Assembly (NCBI RefSeq): GCF_003576645.1
Contig: NC_044917.1
Span: 8,280,165-8,344,164, forward strand
Length of the DNA stretch: 64,000 nt
Direction: 5' to 3'
Origin: Ipomoea triloba
Lineage: Eukaryota; Streptophyta; Magnoliopsida; Solanales; Convolvulaceae
Part shown: one piece after another, positions 38,010 to 49,920 of the stretch
Numbering within the stretch: the first letter of the stretch is position 1
How the letters are laid out: every line of letters begins with the position of its first letter
Notes under the pieces: model-generated
Told to the model about the DNA's origin: nothing
Databases searched by the model: none
What the model saw: only the letters and a program-made list of their open reading frames with translations
Made by a program: the position numbers and the translations under genes

Positions 38010-38082
38010 CAGAAAAATGATGTCGTTAGAAGTTTTTTCCATTAATAATGGTAGACGACAAATTTCGTTATGGTCCATGTAG
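38010..38082 (+). repeat. Direct duplicate of the SINE-like body
   Basis: The run from gaaaaatgatgtcgttagaa to aaatttcgttatggtccatg repeats 37872-37943, about 138 bp downstream of it. Confidence 0.8.
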
Positions 38083-38089
38083 CATCCTC

Positions 38090-38690
38090 TCTCATTATTC
38101 AATTTCATTTTATACACACTGTAATTAATTTCATTACAACACCACATAAGGTATCATTCTAATTAAAATACATTTTCATTTGACAATATACTATATGTTC
38201 AATATATAAGACTTATTATTCAGTTTTATTTTATATACAATGTAGTTTCATTACAATACCACTAAAATATCATTATTATTCAACTATAGTTTCATTTGAT
38301 AATATATACTCAATATGTGGGATCTGTTATTCAGTTTCATTTTATACACACTGTAATTTCATTGCAGTACCACTAAAGTATCATTCTAATTCAACTACAG
38401 TTTCATTCGACAATATAAAATCAATATGTGCGACTTGCTGTTCAGTTTCATTTTATACACAATGTAATTTCATTACAACACCACTAGAGTATCATTCTCA
38501 TTCAAATACAGTTTCATTTAATAATATACAAGAGACCTGCAATTCATTTTCATTTTTAAGTAATCATTCTAATTCAATGACAGTTTCATTCGGTAATATG
38601 CACGCAACATGTGAAACTTGTTACTTAATTTTATTAAAGCATCATTACAGTATTATTCTAATTTAACTACGGTTTCATTTTATAATTTAA
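38090..38690 (+). repeat. Minisatellite, about 110-bp period, five to six units
   Basis: Units start with ttattcagtttcattttata at about 38095, 38217, 38327 and 38438, with more diverged units from 38540 to 38690. Each unit contains cactgtaatttcatt, then ccactaaagtatcattctaatt and tacagtttcatttgacaata. Spacing is 122, 110, 111 and about 102 bp. Not coding. Confidence 0.85.
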
Positions 38691-38942
38691 TCCATCGCTG
38701 CCGTATGGCTAAAAAAACGTGTGCTGTTAGTGATCGACCAGATGTTCTTTATATGTGCATGCATGCGCCTTATCTAGCTTGTTGCATTGTATTCAAATAA
38801 AGTATGTACATGCTTCCAGATGATTTATGTAAAACAGAAAAAGAAAGATAATTTTTTTAAAATAAAAAATAAAAAATAAAAAATCGCATGCATGTTTGTA
38901 GGAAGCTAGGATAGGGATGTATGGCTTAATTGACAAGGTATT

Positions 38943-39190
38943 CAGGGCCGGATTTTAGGGCGTGCAAGGCGTGCGATCGCACAGGGCCCCAAAATTTTGG
39001 GGGCCTCTAGTTCAGCGCTGGCCTAATAGTTAGTATATGTATTTGTGATTATATTGGCTTAAAATTAGTTTTTTACATTTTTCTCTTTGCAATTTTTCTT
39101 CAATTCGCAGTTTATTTATACTTTGATAGGGCCTCACTTAGTTATTAGAACAGGGCCCCGCAAATCAAAAAATCGACCATGAGGGTATTA
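38943..39190. mobile_element. hAT-like terminal fragment
   Basis: It begins with an agggccgg terminal motif followed by the palindromic gcgtgcgatcgcac and gggccccaaaattttggggg, a pattern typical of non-autonomous hAT elements in plants. A second gggcccc block lies at 39153-39159, but the matching right terminus is absent. Confidence 0.45.
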
Positions 39191-39823
39191 AAGAGAAATG
39201 ATCTAACATCTATTATCTGTGCTTTCTTTTCTAAATAATGCTGGTGGTGCTGACTAATTATATATAAATAATGGACTAATAATCTCATGAAGGCCAGTTC
39301 TTATATTAGGAACTAATCTCCACGCTGCAAGAGTTGGTACCAGTCTATGAAATAAATGTCCCCTTAATTGTTTCACTTGACTTGACTTGGTCTATATATT
39401 CTCCCAGATAACCAATTCATTAAGTTACTGAATTGACAATTGCCACTGTTTTTTTCATTTATTATTATTTTTAATTTGAAAATATGATAAATAAATAGAA
39501 AGGTCTTGATCTTCTGAAAAGTTCATCTGGAATTTCATTGACAACCTTGGCAGCCTCCAATGGCAGATGATGTCTGTAATCCAAGGTCAAATTAAAAGCC
39601 AACTAACTTCACCCAATTTTCATACTTCCATTATTTATCTTTCCCACTAATGACTTCTTCTCCAAATGACAAAACATTTATCTATTGAGCATATACCAAT
39701 TTTGGTCACATAAATATTAACAAATTGACAATTTTAGTCCACATGTTTAATTATATCAATGTTTATTCTCGATTATTGTTTTCATATCAAAATTGATCAT
39801 TCTGGTCACCCATTTGAATAAGC

Positions 39824-40030
39824 TGGAATGTGTAATTTGTAAGGATATCTTTGTCCATTTGTACATTAATGGAATTGACATACTATACATGAATAGACAA
39901 AAATATCCTTACAAATTACAAAATCTGGAATGGTGGAATGTGTAATTTGTAAAGGTGTCTTTGTCCATTTGTATATTAATGGAATTAACATATTATACAT
40001 TGAACAAAAATACCCTTACAAATTACACAA
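39824..40030. repeat. Tandem pair of hairpin units upstream of the germin-like gene
   Basis: Two copies (about 39824-39920 and 39934-40028) each begin tggaatgtgtaatttgtaa and end with the complement ttacaaattaca. Within each unit the two ends are inverted (aatttgtaaggatatctttgtc with gacaaaaatatccttacaaatt on the opposite side). They lie 240-450 bp upstream of the germin-like start codon. Confidence 0.8.
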
Positions 40031-40177
40031 TAATGTGACATGTGTTCGCCGAAGGAATGACCGACTTGATCAATTTTGACAAAAAAAAAAAAAATAATTG
40101 TGGAGGAAAATTATCATTAATTAAACGTGTGAACTAAAAATGTCATTTTGCCGTGGAAATTGGTATTTGCCTTTTCT

Positions 40178-40188
40178 CTATATATACA
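40178..40188 (+). promoter_or_regulatory. TATA box of the germin-like gene
   Basis: The sequence ctctatatataca stands about 85-90 bp before the start codon at 40271, a normal distance for a plant gene with a short leader. Confidence 0.6.
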
Positions 40189-40270
40189 TCATTGTGATTA
40201 TGGGTTAGTATACCTACTCTAAGTTCTCCTCATTCCTGTATTGTTATCCCAGGACATACAGGACACAAAA

Positions 40271-40963
40271 ATGGCGGCATCCCTAATGAATCACTTAGGG
40301 TTTCGTGTGTTATGCTTCACAGTTTTGTTCATCATGCTACCATTAATGTCCCACTGCGCAGATCCCGATCCACTGCAGGACTTCTGCGTCGCAATTCTGA
40401 ATAACGGCTCCTCCTCTATCCCGGGCATCAATGGCTTCCCCTGCAAACCAGCGTCCGAGGTCACCTCAGAGGATTTCTTCTTCGACGGGTTCACCAAAGA
40501 GGGAGACACGACGAATAACGTATTCGGATCAGCTCTGAGTCCGGGGAACGTGCTCACGTTCCCGGGGCTGAACACGCAGGGGATAGCGATGAACCGGGTG
40601 GATATTGCCCCGGGCGGGATGAACCCGCCGCACTCGCACCCGCGGGCGAGCGAAGCGGGCGTGGTGATTCAGGGGAAGGTGCTGGTGGGGTTCGTGACGG
40701 CGGCGGGGAACGTTTTCTACTCCAAAGTGTTGAGGAAAGGGGAGATGTTTGTGATCCCCAGAGGATTGGTGCATTTCCAGATGAATGTGGGGAAGAATAA
40801 GGCGCTGCTTTTCACGGCGTTCAATAGCCAACTCCCCGGCGCCGTTGTCCTGCCGTTAACCCTGTTCGGTTCCAAGCCTCCCATTCCTGATGAGGTCTTG
40901 ACTAAGGCTTTCCAAGTAGATGCCGAGGTTGTTCGTGGCATTAAGGCTAAGTTTGGTGCTTGA
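40271..40963 (+). CDS. GLP: Germin-like protein (apoplastic cupin)
   Basis: Single-exon gene for a 230-aa germin-like protein, an extracellular manganese-binding cupin of the kind that forms stable hexamers; known members have superoxide dismutase, oxidase or structural roles. The signal peptide is about residues 1-30 (hydrophobic core [13 protein letters not shown], cut predicted before DPDPLQDFC). Cys39 and Cys58 form the conserved N-terminal disulphide, and N45 is in an N-G-S glycosylation site. Cupin motif 1 reads [21 protein letters not shown] over positions 115-135, with metal ligands H121, H123 and E128. Motif 2 is [18 protein letters not shown] with H168. All four ligands are present. 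I chose the ATG at 40271 because it starts the signal peptide; the frame extends ten codons further upstream without an ATG. The specific activity cannot be told from sequence. Confidence 0.95.
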   Translation: MAASLMNHLGFRVLCFTVLFIMLPLMSHCADPDPLQDFCVAILNNGSSSIPGINGFPCKPASEVTSEDFFFDGFTKEGDTTNNVFGSALSPGNVLTFPGLNTQGIAMNRVDIAPGGMNPPHSHPRASEAGVVIQGKVLVGFVTAAGNVFYSKVLRKGEMFVIPRGLVHFQMNVGKNKALLFTAFNSQLPGAVVLPLTLFGSKPPIPDEVLTKAFQVDAEVVRGIKAKFGA

Positions 40964-41265
40964 ATTGATTGAATTGTGGTCTTCCATTCCCACACTTTGT
41001 TTGTTTGTTTGTTTTTTTAGTATTCAAAAAAAAAAAAAAAGTAAATAACTGAAATTACACAAATAATTCAACTGTACTCATTCAATAAGTACCTATTTGG
41101 TTTTCCTATGATAATAAATATGTTATTTATTCATTACAAGATGATGTTTAATTTTATTTGTGAGATAATTATATTTGTGTTTTATAATATATATCGATCT
41201 ATATATAGATGATTTTTCTTTTTATTTTTCGAATCAGGCATGTCACGAAATTAAGTATGCAAGGT

Positions 41266-41770
41266 CATTGGCGGATCCACAGTGTGGGGCAACGGGCAGT
41301 TGCCCCCACTCTCATTTATTTATATATATTGTATGGATAGGTCCTTTGTATATACATAAATTTAATTAAATGATGAGTTAGCTTAGATGGTAAGACATAT
41401 AGTTTCTCTCTAAATGTTAAGGATTTGAATCCTATAGTATGAAATTTTGTTTTTAGATTATAATTGTTATTAATGAGATTAATTTCTGATTCTAATTGAA
41501 TTTTTATTTGTAACACTGTGTTTTTTTTTCTTGTTTCTTAATGCTAATAGTGATATGGGTGATTTATAATGTGTTTGGATTAATTATTTTATCTATTTAA
41601 TTATATTTCATATTTTATTTTATCTTATTTTGATGTATTTTAAATTTTCAACTCTATTATTGAACAATATTAATGGCTTGGCTCTAAGTATTTTATTTTT
41701 ATTTTTTTTTTAATATCTCATTAGTTTTTAATCTTTCATCCCGCTAAAAATGATTTTTGAATCCGTCCCT
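41266..41770. mobile_element. hAT-like (Tip100-type ends) non-autonomous element
   Basis: The left end (ttggcggatccacagtgtgggg) followed by gggcagttgcccc is typical of plant hAT elements with CAGNGGCGGATCC-type TIRs; the right end reads gaatccgtccct. AT-rich interior, no transposase. A tRNA-like segment (41375-41435) lies within it. Confidence 0.6.
41375..41460 (+). repeat. SINE-like tRNA-derived segment inside the hAT-like element
   Basis: Box A-like tagcttagatggtaagac (about 41379-41396) and box B-like ggatttgaatcc (41421-41432) are spaced as in tRNA-derived SINEs. The boundaries are uncertain. Confidence 0.45.
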
Positions 41771-42129
41771 ATGCGAGGTGAATAAGGAATAAACACAAGA
41801 TATGTGTGTGTGTGTCTGTATGGAATGGTAGTGACCAGTGAATGAACGTCTACATACGCATGGCTTGCACACCTTGCCGACGTAAACTGCCCATGTAGCC
41901 CAATTCTTATACCATGAATCAGGGTTCACAATAGTGTATGTGTATGTTTCTTATGTTATGAGTTTAATTTTAGTGTCTTGTGTTATGAAATTATGTACCT
42001 TAAGAGTATGAATTATGTACTTAAAACATATTAGTAATTCTATCTTATGTTATGAATTTATGTGTTTTGTATTGGGAAATTATGTGCTTATGAACATAAA
42101 TTATGTACCTAAATCATATTTAGAAAAAA

Positions 42130-42620
42130 AAAAGAGTAAATTATGTACCTACGAGGACCCCTTGAGTGTCCACCCCCTCCAAGTCGTAGAACCCTAGCTG
42201 GGCCACCACTAGCTTTGACTACTTGGTCTTCTATATCAAACTTGAACAAGATATTCCCTATCCTCCGAATACCACGGAATCCCACCTTACACTTGCTAGA
42301 ACCCTTGTGGGCCAAACATATATAGAGGTTCTAGTGCCTCCCTTTGGATGGTAAATATTATAAGAACCCCCAAGATTTGATTCTTTGGTATTCACGTTCT
42401 CTCTTTATGTGTGGGCTTTCGTTTTCCAATTCACCGCTTCGTAGTCTTAAACCACTACGAAATTAGTCCGGGACAATTGATCGTTAATTCCCACTACATG
42501 CTTTTTGCCTTCCTCCTCTAGTATCAAGAATTTGGGGTATAGTCATACCTTCTTTTCTTTCAATATCTCTTCCAACTCACGACTTCCTCAGCCCCAAAAA
42601 CAAGGAGTATGTGTAACACC
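42130..42620. other. Unrecognised low-copy-looking insert ending in tgtaacacccc
   Basis: A segment richer in GC than its surroundings, with open frames on both strands (plus frame from 42143, minus frame 42109-42315), no recognised domain. It is followed at 42612-42624 by tgtgtaacacccc, resembling the start of a Ty3-type LTR, and then by a TAT microsatellite. It could be a retroelement remnant; I cannot say more. Confidence 0.3.
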
Positions 42621-42635
42621 CCAAAAATTTTCAAA

Positions 42636-42638
<3 letters not shown>

Positions 42639-42694
<56 letters not shown>
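42639..42694. repeat. (TAT)n microsatellite
   Basis: About 18 uninterrupted TTA/TAT triplets. An apparent poly-isoleucine frame through it is an artefact. Confidence 0.95.
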
Positions 42695-42699
<5 letters not shown>

Positions 42700-43576
42700 G
42701 ATACAAAATTATTGGAATTTATATTGATGTAACACAAAATTAGTTGAGATAGATAATATTTTATAATAATTACAATTTCCTTAATTGAAAAATCATCTCA
42801 AAACTTCATGATTAACTATGATCTTCAACAATTACAACTATACATATAACATATTGAAAGTTCCCTCTACATATTGAAAGTTCCTTTAGCAATTACAACT
42901 CTTGTAGTTGCAACATTTATACATTAAAGCAAACCCACTTGTTATCAGAATCATTTTAGAGTAATATAAGTTCTATAACCATTTAAAAGAAGCAAAAGTC
43001 TTACTGTTTGTTTGTTTTTTGTTTTTTTTTTTTTTTAAATCTTTCACTCCAATTTCAAAATCTCAGAGAGGATCAAACTCTATAAGAAAAGAAGGATATG
43101 TTACTGCTTCAAGTAGGTGTTTATAACTTTTTACTCATCTAACCTCAACCTATATGCGAAAAATTTACAATATTTGTTGATTAGTGGAACATTCTCAAAT
43201 TGATAGTCCCAAAGGGGGTTCGTCAAAACTGGAATACTCCATTTGATAAAATTGAGTTGAAGGCCAGAGTAGGATCACCATTTTTGTTCTAAAGTGGGAG
43301 AGACTAAAGCAAGGGATAACTATAAAACAAAGAAAAGAAAAGAAAATTTGAGAATGATTCAGTAGAATGGAAGTCAAGCTTAGATTTAATTTAAAGCTAA
43401 AGCACTCTGTAATTTCAGAAATAAAAAGAAACAATGCATCTCTGGTAAGCAAAAAACTCAATAACTGATGTAAATATATTATCTCGTTTTATGGCTTTAA
43501 AAAAAAAAACAAAAACAAAAACGTAGAGATAATACTCCATTTCGCACTGAATAAAATTAAATGTGAAAACTCTATC

Positions 43577-43657
43577 GTCGCCTGAGAGATTCGAACTCTC
43601 GCGGGGAAACCCCATGTACTTAGCAGGCACACGCCTTAACCACTCGGCCAAAGCGAC
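43577..43657 (-). tRNA. trnS-GCU: tRNA-Ser (anticodon GCU)
   Basis: The minus strand reads GTCGCTT...AGGCGAC, closing a 7-bp acceptor stem with one T-G pair. Box A is TGGCCGAGTGGTTAAGGC and box B is GAGTTCGAATCTC. The anticodon loop CTGCTAAG gives GCU. The long variable arm (catggggtttcccc region) is typical of class II serine tRNAs. There is no intron. A T run (TAGAGTTTTC) follows the 3' end as a Pol III terminator. The CCA is not encoded, as expected for a nuclear eukaryotic tRNA. Confidence 0.93.
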
Positions 43658-43819
43658 TTGTTTGGTTGCTGAATGTAGTTTATGTATAGATTGAGATATT
43701 GGTCCGTTTTAGGATGAACATCAGAACAATCTTCTGGGACAAACATTAAACTTTAGTAGCGGTTGGATATTGGATAATACGGTGAGAATAACCCTTTTCT
43801 TTTGAATCAAATTTCAAAG

Positions 43820-44556
43820 AGATAAGGTCAAATAAACTCTCAAACTATATATCAAAGTGTAATTAAACCCTTGAACTAAAAAAATCTTCAATTAGACCCT
43901 TAAACTTGTCAAATTTGTGCAATTAACCTATTTGACCTATAATAGCAAGTTACTCTCAAGTCATTTGCCACATAGAATGCTACCACATAAATTAATATCT
44001 TTTAAAATTATGTTTTTATAAAAATTAAAATAATAATATTCATTTAAAAAATTAAAAATTAAAACCATGGCAGCTTGGCTGCTATGGCTTCTTGTCCATG
44101 GCAGAATAATATTTTTTTGAAAAGTTATATTTTTATTAAAAATATAAATTTTTTTTAATAATTTCTTAGGTAACTAAAAAAAACCATGGCAGCCAAAGTT
44201 GATTTTTTTTAATTTTTTTCTTTAATTTCTTAGGTAACTTATTTTAAATTATACATAATTTAAAATAAGTTACTATTTGCATAATTTTTTATTTAATTTC
44301 TTAGGTAACTTAAAAATTAAATAAATCAACTTTGCATATTTAAAAAGTATAAAAATTATATTTTTATAAAAATTAAATAAATCAACTTTGCATAATTTAA
44401 AATTATAGTTGATAGGTTACCTTTTGTTAACTTGTAAAATAAGTTAATTGTATAATTTTAACAAGTTTAAGGGTTTAATTGGAAGATTTTTTAGTTCGAG
44501 GGCCTAATTGAACTTTGGTATATAGTTAGAGGGTCCCAATTTCAAATGACCTGAGC
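43820..44556. mobile_element. TIR element (MULE-like, non-autonomous)
   Basis: The left arm (ggtcaaataaactctcaaactatatatcaaagtgtaattaa...) is mirrored by the right arm (...ttaattggaagattttttagttcgagggcctaattgaactttggtatatag), about 110 bp each. The interior is extremely AT-rich with repeated taatttcttaggtaact words and three ccatggcagc blocks. No ORF. Confidence 0.7.
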
Positions 44557-44621
44557 ATGATATATGTGATGACTACTGCGATGTATTTGAAAGTTGTTGA
44601 ACAATCATAGAGCAACTTCAT

Positions 44622-44790
44622 TACCAAGGACCTTTTGGTCCAGTGGTATCAAACCCTTCCCTTTATACGGGAGGTGGTGGGTTCGAGCCTCAGTGGAGTC
44701 AATACTGACTCTTCCACTTTCTTTTGCAATGGACGCCACAAAAATGTGTTATTCAATGTAATAAAAATTGCCCAAAAACCACCCTCCCCA
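44622..44790 (+). repeat. SINE-like element
   Basis: It begins aaggaccttttggtccagtggtatc (box A-like) with box B-like gggttcgagcctc at 44679-44691, then a short body ending in an A-rich stretch. It is similar in plan to the copy at 37800. Confidence 0.6.
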
Positions 44791-45352
44791 TTTGTTAAAA
44801 AAAAACCCAACTCAAATTCTTTCTTCTGCAAATCCAGATGCTCTAAGATAAATTTAATCTTAAAGTACCTTTACCTAAGCCTTACTATTCTATCATTGCA
44901 ATTCACCACTATTTTCTTTGTATTCCTATAATTCCAATTCACTTTCAAAATACATCATCATTATTCCTATTCCTATAATAATAATAATAAAACTTCCTCC
45001 AAGAAAATAATGGAACCAAATCAATCATTTAATGAACGAAATAATAAGGCTATGAAATTGAAGCCACATACAGATACAAAGCAAACTCACTGCTACCACT
45101 TACAACATATGACTAATAGTCAGATATAATGATTTCGCATTTCCTTCTATATTGATTTAAAACTATTTTATGCTACAGCTTACTTACAACAAGTCTGCCC
45201 CGTTGGGATCAGCTAATTCAGTTTACAGCTTAGTTACAACATGTCTGGCGCATTGGGAAATTCAGGTTACAGCTTAGTTACAACATGGCTGGTGCATTGG
45301 GATCTTAAAGCACTCGGCCAAGTGAAATAGATACCTTCAAAACAAGCAGCTC

Positions 45353-46744
45353 CTAATTCCACGGACTGGGGAGCTGGGCATCTCTAAATGCTGGTGTACC
45401 GCCTGATGCAGCTGGAGAGGGAGTGGAGGCAACATAATTTGTCCCTGATGTGGAAACTGCGGGTGGATTTGAAGGGAGTCCTTGTTGCACAGTGCATGCA
45501 AAACGTGATGGGCTACCTGTTACCCCCATAGTAGTTCGTGAAGAGAACGGGACCTGTTCCAAAAGACCGACCACAGTAATTAACTAACAGTTTGAGCTCA
45601 CATTAAGAAAAGAAAAATGTTTTGCACTTCAACAGTTCAACCATGAACATTTTGAAATAATCCTCACAGATTGCAATGACCAATTAATCCCCACCCCCCC
45701 CCCCCCCTCTTATTTCATGCTTAGTGCTTGAAGACAAGAAAAGTGAACAGTTACTCCTCTTTTAAAAGTGGACTTACTGTATTATGCACAGGCTTCCTAT
45801 GTTGAGAGTCTGGAGATGGTGATGTGCTGTTCATACGAAGCAAGTTGCGGGAATGCACATTCAGGTTGGAAACATCATCACCTTCGCCTCCTTCAACTTC
45901 AGTGCTGAGTCCATCTGACCCAATTCTAGGTGTGTTAAGTCTAGTCATTGATCCAGTGTCATTTGTAATATCAACTTGAAGAGGGATTGGTGGCCGACCA
46001 ATCACCCCTTGCATGCTATTCCTGCCCTTCAGTTCCTCTTCAGCACTAAGGATCTGTAAATCAACAAACAAATGCATCATATTGCCATTAGGAATTCATA
46101 AAAAGTGTGCAAGGCAATTTAGCACTAGCACTGAGGAAAGCAGTGGAGAACATAAAAATACCTGCTTCAGCAACTGCACCAAATTGTGTTTCTTTGCATT
46201 TAGAACTTCCAATTTCTCCTCAACTTCCTTTTTCCGTTTTTCTTTCTCACTCGGCGCATCCTCTTTGTTGCTTGTCTGCCAAAAGAGTAATGGAAAGCTT
46301 ATGAAAAAGAAAAGTGAAATTCAAAAAGTCGATAATTAATGTAACTAAGGCCATCTTAATCCCGCAATTTCTCTCACTTTCAAAAGCAGACCATATTGCC
46401 ATCTTAGCATGATTGCAGTTCATGACTATTTTCTCTACACCCCTACAATTCCAATTCACTCTCATAATATAATGGTAATATTATAATAATTATTATTATA
46501 TTTATTATTAGAATAGAAAAAGTACAAAATATTTGAAAAATTAAAAAATAAAAATAAAAAGCTACCAAGAATTGTATTTGAAAGCCTTTCAACATTTGAA
46601 ACCTTGCAAACACTATTTGAATTAAAAAAAATTAAGTTTAAAAAAAAAAATCTGGAGTGGCACAGCTTCATTGCAGGGTTGAAGGAAGCCTAAGAAAGCA
46701 AATTCATGGCAGCAGTTACTACTTACTGGACAGAGTATAAATTA

Positions 46745-46784
<40 letters not shown>

Positions 46785-49618
46785 TACTTTTAAAATAAAG
46801 GTCAGCCCTCAAAGGTCAATCAGGCAGTCAAAAATTCATTTAAATTCATCCCTAGGGGGAACAAATTGCGAGAAAAACAAACAAACAAAAAAAAACAAAA
46901 ACAAAAACAAAAAAACCCAAAAAAATCAAAACAAAACAAAACTCATATTACAATATTTCACGACAAGCTCATTCTTATTTGAGCCCAAAATGCCAATGGT
47001 AAATGGATCTTGGTACAAAATCTTTCTTGATTGACAATGAATTTCCAAATAAAAATTTAACCTTTGAATAAACAATCCCCTTCTCTCTAGATACATAAGC
47101 TCCTTTTGAATTTTGATTAATGAAGATAACATACATGACTGGAATTGACAAGAGATCAAGGAACACAAAGCCAAACCTAAAGAAAACCAGGACAAGAAAC
47201 TTCAAATTTAAAGTTGACACCTTACCATGTAAAAGATTTTCATTTCTCTTCAAGAAAAAATGTTTCGATCCCTATTATTTAATTTTGCAATTCTTATTCA
47301 CTGAAAACTTATAGAAACAGAGCTACCAAAACGTCTAGTAAATAAAGAAAAGCATGGTGAATTTTTTCTTGTCATGTAAATGGTTATCTTGCTGCATGTG
47401 GAACAAAATATTTCTATCAACCACGAGATTTCATTTTATTTGTAAATAAAAAAATATATAAATATAAATATAAATAAAAAGTTGGGGGATAAGGGAGACT
47501 TTAACTACAGCTTTTTGGAGAGATAAGAGGATGCAATTATGCAAAAAGGAAAACAAACTTGTTCTTTGTGAAGCTTTATGGTTGTCGTTTTCCTTGCAAA
47601 GCACAATCCAAGAAACTAACCAGCTTCACAATTGAATACACGTTTCTGCACAGTAGGGAGCTATTTTAACCTTTTTTTATTCCTTTGTTGAGAGAAAAAA
47701 AGATGTTATGAGGGAAATGAGTAGATTCTTATGAAGCTTGATGATTATGTTATTCTTTGTAAGATCATGGATTCATGGTATTTGCATCAATGGAAAAGGA
47801 AAGTTTAACTGAAGATATCGATCCAAAATAGAGGATCTGTTACTGTTTCTGCAAGCCTATGAAATCAGCATCTTAGTCTTAAGAATTCTATTGCCACATT
47901 TTGCTAGAGTGTACTTTGTTCATGCATATTAAACATTTGGGAAAATTGCAATTTAGTCCCCAAATTATAGAGGAATAGCAGACTCCATCCGTGTTATAAG
48001 TGTCACAACTTTTAGTTCCCGTGTTGTTAGTTAAGTGGCACTTTCAGTTCCTCAGTTAATGGGTTGTCAAAATTTACCCTTACTCTTTATAAACTTTGAT
48101 TAGGGCTACTAAAAAAGAAGGTGCACTCTCTTATCTTCACAGTAGTTTCTAACTAATGTTCACTAAACTTGTCTGTGAAGCACAATACTGAATTATATTA
48201 CATGAAGCATATCGAAGTCTGACAACTTATCTGAAATAACAATTGTTGGACACCTTCCCTATTTGATTCTTTTGAATTTTTTTTTTTTCTTTTAGTAGAA
48301 AAATATGGACACATCTTCTAAATAGTGCAAAGCACCAGGACTCCAAATAAATTTTATTACTTCATTCATTGTCATTAAGTTTGACAAGTAATTAAAGGAT
48401 GCCAAACAATATATATACTTGATGGAACCAGACTCTTCTCTCTCTTTTAAGCTTGCAGTCACACAAGTTGTTGAATTTCTTGTCACAACCATTATATTTC
48501 CTAAGATCACTCATCATAAACATAATATATAAAACGTCAATAGTACAGGATGGACATTTCATAATAGGATAATGGGATGCACAATGAAGAGAGAAGTAAA
48601 GAACAAAGAAGGTAAAGTCATTCGGCAATTCTCTCTAGTCAAGCAAGCTAGAGGTAATTAAAGTAGAGATTACAAAATACTAGCCATTACCTCATTCCAA
48701 CACATCTTGTCCCTGACTCACTGTGAGGTGAGGAGGCATAGCTGGACATAAATTTAATAGTTTTTGGGTCTCCATTCTTAAATTTGGAAATTTGGGTGAG
48801 AACTAAAACCGCACTTCTAGTGTTTTTTTTTCCCTTGAACAAGGCAGTATCCCTAGACATCATGTCAGCATCCATTCATTTCTTAGAGGAGCCATTTTGA
48901 AATCAAAATTATGTATCATCCTACTCCATTAACAAAAAAAGGTCTAAGTGTACTAGATTAATCTCAGTCACATCATTATACTTATTTAGAACAACAATTC
49001 ATAACTCCTAGAAAACAATGCACTTAAAATCATATATACCCTTTCACCCACATTACTAAACACAACGATATTTATTCACAAGCACAATAGCTTCACAAGT
49101 AGAACATTGATCATTATGAAAATTAAACATAGAAACAAAAATAAAACAATTGAAGAAAGGAATCATACTTCGCCACTGGGATTTACCGGAGTCTCTGATT
49201 TCTCCACCTTTAAAACATCAAGCTTTGTTTCAAGAACCACATCAGATCCCTCAACCAATTTCTCCGGAACTTCCACACCATCAGCTGCTTTGGCTACCGT
49301 CGCTTTGTCACCTTCAACCTCAACCTCCTCCTCCTTTACCTTCTCATCCTTCGGAGGCTCCACTGGAAGAGGAACAATCTGAGGCTCGACTTTGGAAAAG
49401 GGGTTATCCGCGGCGATAGGGTTAGGGTTGGAGGTGGCAGGAACAGCAGTGGTGGCGACTTCAGAGGTGGATTGGAGGCGAGAGAGAGCTTTGGCCCGGC
49501 GGCGGAGGAGGAGGCGGAAGTCCTTGAGGGAGATCTTCGGGGTGGGAATGAGCCATCGACGGGGAACGTCAGTGGCGACTTTGTGCAGGTTACCTTTGTA
49601 TAAGGAAATTGCAACCAT
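45353..49618 (-). CDS. Uncharacterised plant protein, MVAISLYKGNLHK type
   Basis: Function not recognised. Four exons joined by phase-0 GT-AG introns: 49169-49618, 46162-46275, 45778-46053, 45353-45553, total 1041 nt, 346 aa. The N-terminus (MVAISLYKGNLHKVATD, then RRWLIPTPKISLKDF and RRRAKALSRLQ) is basic and looks conserved. Residues about 85-150 are acidic and valine/lysine-rich. Exon 2 (residues 151-188) is a charged coiled coil ending KKHNLVQLLKQ. The C-terminal half is serine/proline-rich and probably disordered, ending SPWN. No membrane segment or catalytic motif. The clean phase arithmetic and open frames support a real gene. The pattern would fit a nuclear or regulatory protein, but that is a guess. 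The first intron is 2.9 kb. Confidence 0.8.
46276..49168. other. Large intron 1 of the uncharacterised gene
   Basis: The intron is AT-rich, with a TA microsatellite (46761-46787), an AAAAC-rich run (46875-46945) and, at 47940-48085, a single terminal arm of a TIR-type element (ttgcaatttagtccccaaatt... cactttcagttcc). No embedded gene was recognised. Confidence 0.5.
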
Positions 49619-49920
49619 TTGATTCTCTCTACCCTCTGTGGGTTTCTGAATTTGCTCAATATCTGTGACTGAGGAATTAATCCATAGCTTCCGGTTAAAT
49701 CAAACCCATATCACTCTGTCTCCTAATATTATAACTAGATAACTAAGTTTTATGTGTGTCCGTATATCTAATGTTCAATGTTTATATTTAAATATAAATA
49801 TTTTAAATTATATCAATATAAAATTATATTGAAGAAGTTCATACATATTGATGTAGTAAATATGTCAAGCTATATATAGAGATGTGTATGTATACAGACT
49901 TAGCTCATTAGCTTGTAACA

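Noticed and set aside
38090..38690. CRISPR-like array
   Set aside because: The repeats are contiguous units of about 110 bp with gradual divergence, not short identical repeats with unique spacers, and this is a plant nuclear genome.
40529..40831. Antisense frames across the germin-like gene
   Set aside because: They are shadows of the GC-rich coding strand; no independent signal.
42505..42732. ORF with a poly-isoleucine tract
   Set aside because: It is the translation of a TAT microsatellite.
44635..44700. Functional tRNA gene at the SINE-like head
   Set aside because: Box A/B-like words are present but no acceptor stem or valid cloverleaf can be closed.
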